The notes under the pieces were generated by a model, which made no database searches, had not been told where the DNA came from, and saw only the letters and a program-made list of their open reading frames with translations. From F1-120-MAGs238 sp964484185 (GTDB taxonomy: Bacteria; Planctomycetota; Phycisphaerae; Phycisphaerales; UBA1924): a DNA stretch of 64,000 bases. The position numbers and the translations under genes are program-made. Position 1 is the stretch's first letter. The number at the start of each line of letters is the position of its first letter. This document shows, one piece after another, positions 43,903 through 50,941 of the stretch. Location: positions 75,361 through 139,360 of the forward strand of contig CAZAEQ010000007.1 of assembly GCA_964484185.1 (NCBI GenBank), written 5' to 3'.

Positions 43903-45084
43903 TCAGGCCATCAATTTGCACAGCACATCGAGGCCTTTTTCAAGGGTCTCGATTTTCGTGGCGTAGCTCAGCCGCAAATGCGTGTCGTGCTTGCTGAATG
44001 TGTGGCCAGGAACAACGAGTACATTGTGGTCCTTGGCGTGATGGAAAAACTGCTCAGCGGTCATGTTGAGTTTGGCGGGGACTTTGAAGAATCCATAGAA
44101 CGCGCCGCCGGGTTTGCCAAGTTCGGTCACGCGGCTGAGACGCTCAAAGACCATGTTGCGGCGGCGTTCATACTCCGCAAGTTCTTTGCTCATGTCGATG
44201 TCGAAGCACTCAATCGCACCTACCTGAAGCGGTGTGGGCGGACAGACGTAGAGATACTGCTGCAACTTGGCCATCTGCTCGATCAAAGGTGCAGGACCTG
44301 CGGCATAACCCAATCGCCAGCCAGTCACGCCGTAGGTTTTTCCAAAGCCACGGATGACGAGCACGTTACCTTCTGCGCCGGGGATTCGCGCCGGACTTGG
44401 GCAGCGGAGCGAGCCGGCGGGAGATTTCTCCGTGCGTGCATCGCTATACGTGAACTCATCGTAAATTTCATCAGACAACAGCAAAATCCCCTTGGATTTG
44501 CAGATATTCACGAGGTCGCGATTGTCCTGCTCGGTCATCACCACGCCACTTGGATTGCCCGGTGAACACGTCAAGATCATTTTGGTCTTGGGCGTAATGA
44601 CCTTGGCGACGCGTTCGGCGGTGAGGCGAAAGTCGGGATAGGTATCACAGCGAACCGCTTTGGCCTGACAGATGTGCGCAAGATATGGATAGAGCACAAA
44701 CCACGGATCCGGGATAATGATCTCATCACCGGGGTTGAGCATTGCCATGCATGCGAGCACCAAGCCGCCTGAAGTGCCGACCGTGCTGATGACCCGCGTG
44801 CCGGTAAGTCCCGACACCTTTGCATCCCAACCGATATCGCTCTTGATGTGCTGGGAAATACGAGCCAGCAATTTGGGAATACCATACGTCGGCGTGTATC
44901 CGTTCTGATCCTGCTCGATCGCATTGATGGCCGCACGCTTGATAGGCTCAGGAACCGGGAAATCCGGTTGACCGATCGAAAGATCAATCGGCTCCTTCAT
45001 CAGCGCTTTCATATCAAACACGCGGCGGATGCCCGAACCGTTGATGGTCTTGGCGCGATCGGCGATGAGGAGGTCGAAGTTCAT
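43903..45084 (-). CDS. Aminotransferase class I/II (aspartate-type)
   Basis: A 393-residue PLP enzyme. Family signs are IDLSIGQPDFPVPEPIKRA, NGYTPTYGIPKLLARI, CSPGNPSGVVM and the PLP lysine in VIRGFGKTYGVTGWRLGYA, with a late Arg (HLRLSYA) binding the substrate carboxylate. Probable substrate is aspartate or an aromatic amino acid; the class cannot be resolved by eye. It follows the small basic protein gene by 135 bases. Confidence 0.9.
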   Translation of the reverse strand: MNFDLLIADRAKTINGSGIRRVFDMKALMKEPIDLSIGQPDFPVPEPIKRAAINAIEQDQNGYTPTYGIPKLLARISQHIKSDIGWDAKVSGLTGTRVISTVGTSGGLVLACMAMLNPGDEIIIPDPWFVLYPYLAHICQAKAVRCDTYPDFRLTAERVAKVITPKTKMILTCSPGNPSGVVMTEQDNRDLVNICKSKGILLLSDEIYDEFTYSDARTEKSPAGSLRCPSPARIPGAEGNVLVIRGFGKTYGVTGWRLGYAAGPAPLIEQMAKLQQYLYVCPPTPLQVGAIECFDIDMSKELAEYERRRNMVFERLSRVTELGKPGGAFYGFFKVPAKLNMTAEQFFHHAKDHNVLVVPGHTFSKHDTHLRLSYATKIETLEKGLDVLCKLMA

Positions 45085-45144
45085 GGTTGGATCGAATACG
45101 TGAGATTGCCAAAAGGCAAATGTGCTGCGAAATCAGCAAAGCCC

Positions 45145-45177
45145 AAAAGCAACAAAGCCAGCGCAACTGCGCTGGCT
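45145..45177 (-). terminator. Terminator after small basic protein
   Basis: Nine-base arms AGCCAGCGC and GCGCTGGCT (45156-45177) with loop AACT; on the minus strand followed by TTTGTTGCTTTT. Confidence 0.75.
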
Positions 45178-45219
45178 CTGTGAATGTTCAATTCAAGCAA
45201 CGCCGAGCACAACTGGGAC

Positions 45220-45378
45220 TTAGGTCTTGCCGACGAGCGTCTTGGGGATACCCAGGGCACCCTTCTTCTCTTCAAACTTCTTATCGAGGATCATCTTGCT
45301 GATCCGTTCATCACGCTTCATGACGCTGCGTTTACCCGTCAACTTGGCCGAAATCTTCAAGCTTCTATTGAGACTCAT
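45220..45378 (-). CDS. Small basic protein of the PVC group
   Basis: A 52-residue basic protein below common length cut-offs. It reads MSLNRSLKISAKLTGKRSVM, then KRDERISKMILDKKFEEKK and GALGIPKTLVGKT. The opening MSLxRSL, the RxxRxERI-like middle and the closing LGIPKT fit the small basic protein family (TIGR04137-like) that is a signature of Planctomycetes, Verrucomicrobia and Chlamydiae. About a quarter of residues are Lys or Arg, so it may bind nucleic acid, but no function is established. It has its own terminator. Confidence 0.85.
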   Translation of the reverse strand: MSLNRSLKISAKLTGKRSVMKRDERISKMILDKKFEEKKGALGIPKTLVGKT

Positions 45379-45416
45379 CGAAAACTCACTTTCTGACCGG
45401 TTGCCCGGGGGTTTGC

Positions 45417-46286
45417 TCAGGGCTGATACTTCATCCAGTTCGACCGGGTGAAATTGGTAGTCCCTTTGTATTCTCGCTGCCAGATCGTCCCAAGCCGCAC
45501 CACTTCGGACTCAAGCCCGGAACGGGCTTTGTCTTTCTGGCGATACTGCTCCCCGGTGATTCCCCGAAGGGCGACCACTGAGTAGAGGGGGACATTGTTC
45601 GCAGCCTTCTTGCTCGATTCAACTGGGACCCCAATTGTCTCTACGCCGCTGCGGGTCAGAAACGCGATCACTTTCTCTGCATCCCCCGCCGGAAGCCGCT
45701 CAATATGCAGGTAATTCAGCCCAGGCTCACGCGGATCAGATGCTAACAAACCTTTAACCGAAATAATTGCCTTTGGATCATTTATCGTCGTGACCGCACT
45801 GCCCGGAGCTGCCTTCAGATTGAGCGATGCCTCGTATGACGGATTGGTGGATGTTCCAAGACCTGCCGGCGGCGACGACGTCGTGTTGTTTGCCAGCGGA
45901 TCGCCGCCGCTGGGAATCACCGACTGACGCAACACAGGCTCGAGTTCTTTCTGCTTCGAACGCATGCCGTAGAAATATCCACCGACCCAGACCAGTAATG
46001 CGACCACAACAAGAGCCGCGCCCGCCAGGTAAAGCGAGTTGATGGAAACGGTGAGTCCGCCGCTATTTCGGGCTGTGGATGCATAGCGATCAAAAGATGC
46101 GACCTCATCGCCGGGCGCGTGCGAAGAGAGTTTTCCCTTGGAAACTGGGCTTGTCGGCGTCGACTCAATCATCGAACCCGCGCTTGGCGTGTGCGTGGGC
46201 ACACTGCCACTGCTGGGCTGTGCGCCCGTGGGAATCTGGCCGATGAGATCGAACAAAGGTCTTTGGTTGCGGCGAAGCGGAGGCAT
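45417..46286 (-). CDS. Membrane-anchored SPOR-like protein
   Basis: A 289-residue protein. An N-terminal Ser/Pro-rich cytoplasmic part is followed by one membrane helix at about residues 85-107 (LYLAGAALVVVALLVWVGGY) and a periplasmic part. The last 110 residues (GLNYLHIERLPAGDAEKVIA; PLYSVVALRGITGEQYRQKD) resemble a SPOR-type peptidoglycan-binding fold, though the match is weak. The frame is open to 46580, but ATG 46286 gives the sensible start; a divergent gene begins at 46428. Confidence 0.55.
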   Translation of the reverse strand: MPPLRRNQRPLFDLIGQIPTGAQPSSGSVPTHTPSAGSMIESTPTSPVSKGKLSSHAPGDEVASFDRYASTARNSGGLTVSINSLYLAGAALVVVALLVWVGGYFYGMRSKQKELEPVLRQSVIPSGGDPLANNTTSSPPAGLGTSTNPSYEASLNLKAAPGSAVTTINDPKAIISVKGLLASDPREPGLNYLHIERLPAGDAEKVIAFLTRSGVETIGVPVESSKKAANNVPLYSVVALRGITGEQYRQKDKARSGLESEVVRLGTIWQREYKGTTNFTRSNWMKYQP

Positions 46287-46427
46287 AACCAATTCTATCG
46301 GCAAAGTTGCGCCAAACCCGCAAATCTCCGAGTGTTTGAAGAAATGTCGGAAATATTGCCACGTTGCCGAAACGCAGCCGCACAACTTCCCCAGAAGCAA
46401 GGTGAAGCCCAATTGGAGAAATGCGTT

Positions 46428-47111
46428 ATGAGCGAAGCCTACTACATCTGTCGTGATTTCAAATCTCAAGAAGGTCCGTTTTCGCTTGAAGAACTCAAGG
46501 GAATAGTTGCGACCGGTGCCTTTAAGCGCGAGCATCTGGTCTGGACCAGCGGCATGCCCGACTGGTCTAAAGCTGCCCAATCTACCGGTCTTTTCAATGA
46601 ACTTCCGCCGCCAATTCCGGGCTCTGAGCCCGAGGCCGCCCCCACCGTTCGCCAGGACAATTCCAGCCCAACCGGTCCAGGTGTGCCCCCGGCCGATGCA
46701 AATAAGCCCTTCTTTGTCAGCGGTGTGGCCGCGGCAGGCGCACCCACTTTCGCGGGCTTCTGGAGGCGAGTCCTGGCGGCACTGCTCGATCTAGCCTTGA
46801 TCCTGGTAGCTACCGCGATTCTTCCGGTGTTTGCGTTCGGCGGATTGGTATTCGTCATTATCGGCTGGCTGTATTATTCGTTGATGGAAAGCTCCGCCAA
46901 GCAAGCCACGCTGGGCAAACTTGCCATGGGAATTCGCGTCACCGACATGGACAACAAACGGCTCGACTTCGGCCGCGCCACCGGGCGGTTCTTTGGAAAG
47001 TTCGTGTCGCTGATCACCCTCTGCATCGGCTTCATCATGGCCGCGTTTACCGATCGCAAGCAAGCACTGCATGACCAGATCGCAAAAACGCTTGTGCTTA
47101 AGACTCAGTAA
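46428..47111 (+). CDS. GYF-domain and RDD-family membrane protein
   Basis: A 227-residue protein. Residues 1-55 form a GYF_2 domain (YYICRDFKSQEGPFSLEELK; HLVWTSGMPDWSKA), a likely peptide-binding module. After a Pro-rich linker comes an RDD domain with three membrane helices, starting FAGFWRRVLAALLDLALIL and with the conserved TLGKLAMGIRVTD. Proteins of this architecture are common in planctomycetes, role unknown. GGAGAA lies upstream of the ATG. A terminator follows. Confidence 0.85.
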   Translation: MSEAYYICRDFKSQEGPFSLEELKGIVATGAFKREHLVWTSGMPDWSKAAQSTGLFNELPPPIPGSEPEAAPTVRQDNSSPTGPGVPPADANKPFFVSGVAAAGAPTFAGFWRRVLAALLDLALILVATAILPVFAFGGLVFVIIGWLYYSLMESSAKQATLGKLAMGIRVTDMDNKRLDFGRATGRFFGKFVSLITLCIGFIMAAFTDRKQALHDQIAKTLVLKTQ

Positions 47112-47137
47112 TCCAGGCAGAAACTCCAGACCCTTTT

Positions 47138-47174
47138 GGCCCCCGGATCCAATTGTTGGAACGGGGGCTTTTCT
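47138..47174 (+). terminator. Terminator after GYF/RDD gene
   Basis: GCCCCCG and CGGGGGC with an inner TCCAA/TTGGA pairing, followed by TTTTCT. Confidence 0.85.
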
Positions 47175-47214
47175 GTTGCCGAACTGATGGTGAGTGGGCA
47201 TATCCTCTGGCCGC

Positions 47215-47784
47215 ATGGCAATTCGAGAAGAAGACATTCTGCACGTCAGCACCGCACCGCTCAACGCACTTGAGGCGTCCTACCTGCCTGAAGTGATAAA
47301 AGGTTTTGGGACCACGATGCGTCACTTTTTCACAAGCTTCGGACAGAGCAAGCTGCCCATCCTTGGTGATTCAAAGACGACGCGGGCAATGCAATACCCC
47401 GAAGAACGCCGCGAACACCTGGCAGTGGTTGAAGGTGGTCAAAACGCCAGCAATTTCCGCGGCGTTCACCGACTGAACAAAGACGAACTGGGTCGCGTGA
47501 AATGCGTCGCCTGCATGATGTGCCCCACTATCTGCCCCGCACGCTGTATTCACATCGAAGCATCTGAATCGCCCTGGGACGATCGTGAGAAATACCCCAA
47601 GAAGTTCGAAATCGATGAGCTTCGCTGCATCTTCTGCGGCATGTGCGAGGAAGCCTGCCCGGTCGATGCGATTGAGTTGACCACCGAATATGACATCGTC
47701 GGACTCTCGCGCCAGGAAATGGTCTTTGACAAGCAGAAGCTGCTGCATGTCTATGACGTGACGATCGCCAAGAAGCCCATGTAA
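47215..47784 (+). CDS. nuoI: NADH-quinone oxidoreductase subunit I
   Basis: A 189-residue iron-sulfur subunit of complex I that carries two [4Fe-4S] clusters on the way to quinone. Both ligand sets are intact: CVACMMCPTICP and CIFCGMCEEACP. The rest (YPEERREHLAVVEGGQN; AIELTTEYDIVGLSRQEMVF) also fits NuoI. The frame extends upstream to 47194; ATG 47215 is preferred. No other nuo gene is in the window, so it stands alone. A bidirectional hairpin follows. Confidence 0.92.
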   Translation: MAIREEDILHVSTAPLNALEASYLPEVIKGFGTTMRHFFTSFGQSKLPILGDSKTTRAMQYPEERREHLAVVEGGQNASNFRGVHRLNKDELGRVKCVACMMCPTICPARCIHIEASESPWDDREKYPKKFEIDELRCIFCGMCEEACPVDAIELTTEYDIVGLSRQEMVFDKQKLLHVYDVTIAKKPM

Positions 47785-47840
47785 ATTTGTGGTTTGACCG
47801 CTTCGCGCCGTTGGCTGCGTTTGCACACAAAATTGTGCCT

Positions 47841-47885
47841 ATAAAAACAACGGACCCGGCCGCGTGAGCGACCGGGTTCGCCGTT
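47841..47885. terminator. Bidirectional terminator
   Basis: CGGACCCGGCCGC and GCGACCGGGTTCG pair imperfectly; a T-run (GTTTTTTAG) follows on the plus strand and TTGTTTTTA on the minus strand. It serves nuoI and the convergent PEP-CTERM-like gene. Confidence 0.75.
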
Positions 47886-47922
47886 ACTCGTTTTTTAGCG
47901 GGGTTAAGCCCGCTGAATGCAA

Positions 47923-48441
47923 TTACCGACGACGACGGACCATCGCCAAGCCACCGAGACCGAGCAGCGCCATCGCGCCGGGGGTGGGGACAATGTTGAG
48001 ACCGATGATCATCTTGTAGTTGAAGTTCGGTGCGTTTGAGCCGATCGGAGTGGTGACGCGAATGAAGAAGTCACCAGCTGAGGTCGTGTTGTACTCAAGT
48101 GAGGAGAACAGGTTGATGCCGCTGTTGTCATCTGAAGCGAGCACCACGCCGTTGACATCCATCAGTTCGACGAAGCTGTCGCCGAGTGAGCTGTTGGGAC
48201 GACCGAAGACGGACAGAACAATCTGTGCCGGAGCATCGATTGTGAGGCGGAAGAAATCTTCATCGACGCGAAGAATGCTGTCGATTGAACCATCAACCAC
48301 GATGCCATCGCCCGGTGCTGTGTATGCACCGATGAAGTTCGCGGCTGTGCGGTTATTATTTCCTTCGGCCTCGACGTAAAATGCTGCCTGGGCAGCTGAC
48401 GCGAGCGCAAGGCTCGACGCCGCAACTAACAAAGCTCTCAT
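47923..48441 (-). CDS. Secreted protein with PEP-CTERM-like tail
   Basis: A 172-residue exported protein. Signal peptide about residues 1-19 (MRALLVAASSLALASAAQA). The body (VDEDFFRLTIDAPAQIVLSV; FVELMDVNGVVLASDDNSG) resembles pre-peptidase C-terminal-like beta domains. The tail VPTPGAMALLGLGGLAMV plus four arginines is the clearest PEP-CTERM-like signal in the window. GGAGG precedes the ATG. Confidence 0.78.
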   Translation of the reverse strand: MRALLVAASSLALASAAQAAFYVEAEGNNNRTAANFIGAYTAPGDGIVVDGSIDSILRVDEDFFRLTIDAPAQIVLSVFGRPNSSLGDSFVELMDVNGVVLASDDNSGINLFSSLEYNTTSAGDFFIRVTTPIGSNAPNFNYKMIIGLNIVPTPGAMALLGLGGLAMVRRRR

Positions 48442-48897
48442 AAACCCTCCGAGCGAGTAACGACTCGCAGTTGACCAACAAAAACCTCACACATTGATTA
48501 CGATTCCGTGGATGCCGGCTAATGTGTGCGCCTGCACCCGGTTCAAATATGCACGACAAAACCGACTGTGCCAACAAATCGCGCAACTTTTTGACACAAA
48601 CAAGTTTGATTTTGACAAGGTCCGAGAAAATCTGCTTGGTTTCTGACCAACCGTTTATCCCGATTGGTCCGCCTGAGATATCAGACCCGAAAACAAGCCC
48701 GCTTTCGCATTGCCATCCAGTCGAATCTTGGACTTTGCTGGCAAAAGCTCGAGCGTGATACATACTTAAACAGGCAAACTTTGCGCGTCTGAAACCACCT
48801 TAATCGGTGGTTGTTCACAGCTCGCCAGACGCGGGACAACGTATTTATTTTACCAATTTGTTAGGGTGCATTGCGCCCGGAACTGAGGTCTGTACGC
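48442..48897. other. Divergent intergenic region with structured element
   Basis: About 455 bases between two PEP-CTERM-like genes that face apart. No gene is supported. A nested inverted repeat lies at 48784-48833. A/T-rich stretches near 48842-48860 could hold a promoter. Confidence 0.45.
48784..48833. repeat. Nested two-tier inverted repeat
   Basis: Outer arms CGCGTCTG and CAGACGCG (8 bp, perfect) enclose inner arms AACCACC and GGTGGTT (7 bp, perfect, loop TTAATC). It ends 65 bases before the start of the gene at 48898. There is no T-run, so a leader structure or operator is more likely than a terminator. Confidence 0.6.
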
Positions 48898-49605
48898 ATG
48901 CTTTCAAAGCCCATGGCAATCACGCTTATTTGTGCTGTCGCGGCCTCGGCACATGCCGACTTATTCAGTTTTGCATCAGATGGCAACTCCGATGGCTCCA
49001 CCTTCCTGGGCGGCCGCCAGGTCTTGAGCAGGTTTCGAGATGCCGCCCCGGTCGATCCCACAGGGGTCACGGTCGGCTTCCTCTGGGATGCAGATGAAAA
49101 TGGTCCCGGCGCCTCTGTACTCATTCCCAGCATGTTCAGGTTTCAGGCAGACTTCACCAATCACGATGTGCAGAACGTTCTTGGGGTCTTCATCAATAGC
49201 TACTCCGCCACAGGCTTCTACGAATACCGGACCTTGAATCCAGTTTCCGAATTGATCCTGCGGGTTGAATTCACCTCAGCGATCTTCAGCAGCGTCTCTG
49301 GATCGGCAAATACGTGGGGAGCAACCGCAACTATGCAGGCCCAATCCCGGACCGATGCAGGTCTGAGATTCATCGCTGGCAGCGCACTTCCTGGTGCGAA
49401 CTTCTCGAACGCCGTTGGAGACTTTGCTTTCACCCTGACGAACCTCCGCAGCACTGCTGGCGGAGCCGTCACGCTGAACGATGCAGGCAATCCGACAGCG
49501 GAATGGCGATCTGAGGGCTCGTGGTCCGCACACGTGACCCCAACACCGGGCTCGCTAACATTGCTCGGCCTGGGCGCGATCGCCGCGGTTCGGCGCCGGC
49601 GCTAG
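48898..49605 (+). CDS. Secreted protein with PEP-CTERM-like tail
   Basis: A 235-residue exported protein. Signal peptide about residues 1-24 (ending ASAHA). The beta-rich body has no recognised domain (FRFQADFTNHDVQNVLGVFI). The tail TPTPGSLTLLGLGAIAAV plus four arginines is PEP-CTERM-like. GAGGT lies about nine bases before ATG 48898; a TTG at 48871 in the same frame is less likely. Divergent from a similar secreted protein gene. Confidence 0.75.
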   Translation: MLSKPMAITLICAVAASAHADLFSFASDGNSDGSTFLGGRQVLSRFRDAAPVDPTGVTVGFLWDADENGPGASVLIPSMFRFQADFTNHDVQNVLGVFINSYSATGFYEYRTLNPVSELILRVEFTSAIFSSVSGSANTWGATATMQAQSRTDAGLRFIAGSALPGANFSNAVGDFAFTLTNLRSTAGGAVTLNDAGNPTAEWRSEGSWSAHVTPTPGSLTLLGLGAIAAVRRRR

Positions 49606-49661
49606 GAATCATGCAGGTCTTTCGATGTGGGTGCGCCGGGTTGGGCGCACCCATATCTTTT

Positions 49662-50519
49662 TTACACAATTGCCCTGATTTCCGCAGCGAATTGCCGCGC
49701 AGCCTTCGCGATCGACTCTGTCCATGAATCGCCTTGCTCTGCGTTTGGATAGATCACCGATCGACTGGCAGTCACCAGCACGCCGCGAGAACCAGCAGAT
49801 GTGGCATTGGGCCGAACCATGTGGCGAATATCGTCAACAGTTCCCCCTTGAGCTCCATAGCCTGGAATCAGGAACATCTGCCGCGGCATGAGCTTTCGCA
49901 GCATCTGTGCATCCGCGGCTTTGGTCGCGCCAACTACTGCGCCCGCGGCGGATAACCCCGCTTTTCCGGTGATTTTTGACAATCCGGCAACCATTCGCGC
50001 CATCATCTCCGCGACAGTTTCCCCACCGACTAACTTCTGACTCTGCACGACATCGCTATCAGGGTTGCTGGTTCGAACAAGCACAAACACGGCAAGGCCG
50101 GTCTTTAGATACGGTTCAACCGTACTGGGGCCGAGATAGCCGCTCAGCGTGATCGCGTCGACGCCCATGTTTTTCGCGGCGGCAGCGTAGTGCTCAGCGC
50201 TGATTCCAATGTCGCCCCGCTTGGCATCAAGAAGCACCACAAGACCTTTGGTGCGGGCATGCGCAACGGTGCGTTCGAGCGCTGCGAACCCCGCCGATCC
50301 ATATCTTTCAAAGCAGGCACTCTGCGGCTTGACGACCGGAACAACTCCTGCAACCGCGTCGATTACGCCCTTGCTGAAACGCTCGATTGCAGCCACCGCC
50401 GAACCAGCTGTCGAAAGCTCAGACGGGAGTTTTTCGATGACAGGATCCAGACCGACACACGCGGGAGAGCCAATCGCATCTATCGCCGCCGGAATCTGGT
50501 CCGCAAGTTCCGCTGTCAT
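49662..50519 (-). CDS. pyrF: Orotidine 5'-phosphate decarboxylase
   Basis: Last step of UMP synthesis. A 285-residue protein of the longer OMPDC subfamily. The catalytic loop is LLDAKRGDIGISAEHYA, preceded by CVGLDPVIEKLP and followed by TLSGYLGPSTVEPYL and the phosphate-binding FLIPGYGAQGG. AGAGGA precedes the ATG. Confidence 0.94.
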   Translation of the reverse strand: MTAELADQIPAAIDAIGSPACVGLDPVIEKLPSELSTAGSAVAAIERFSKGVIDAVAGVVPVVKPQSACFERYGSAGFAALERTVAHARTKGLVVLLDAKRGDIGISAEHYAAAAKNMGVDAITLSGYLGPSTVEPYLKTGLAVFVLVRTSNPDSDVVQSQKLVGGETVAEMMARMVAGLSKITGKAGLSAAGAVVGATKAADAQMLRKLMPRQMFLIPGYGAQGGTVDDIRHMVRPNATSAGSRGVLVTASRSVIYPNAEQGDSWTESIAKAARQFAAEIRAIV

Positions 50520-50584
50520 TGGTATGTCCTCTTATTATGGTGCACTCAGCGAGCGAACTATAACTGAGAAATGAGACATACACC

Positions 50585-50941
50585 GTGGATGCGCCAACCA
50601 GAATCGACATTCAGAAACAAAAAGGGCTGGTCCTTCAATGGTCCGACGGTCGCTCAACGTTCTATTCGGTCACCTATCTTCGCAAGATGTCTCCCAGTGC
50701 CGACATGCGGCACCTGCGTCAGGAGATTGTCAAGAATCCGCTTACCGTCCTGCCCAGCGGCATGATGCAGCGACCGACGAAAGATCTCGCTATCACCGAT
50801 GCACAGCTCGCAGGTCATTACGCCCTCAAAATTGAGTTTTCCGATGGCCACACCACTGGCATCTACTCGTGGGACTATCTTCGCGAGATCGATCCGCACA
50901 TCGAACCTCCGGCGGACTTTGCTGCCCCCCACACCCCATGA
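50585..50941 (+). CDS. DUF971 protein
   Basis: A 118-residue protein of the DUF971 family, which matches the N-terminal domain of gamma-butyrobetaine hydroxylase and appears in iron-sulfur related settings. Typical parts are LVLQWSDGRSTFYSVTYLR, VGHYALKIEFSDGHTTGIYS-like sequence and YSWDYLREI. The start is GTG 50585. Its stop overlaps the recG start (ATGA), so the genes are coupled. Confidence 0.82.
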   Translation: MDAPTRIDIQKQKGLVLQWSDGRSTFYSVTYLRKMSPSADMRHLRQEIVKNPLTVLPSGMMQRPTKDLAITDAQLAGHYALKIEFSDGHTTGIYSWDYLREIDPHIEPPADFAAPHTP

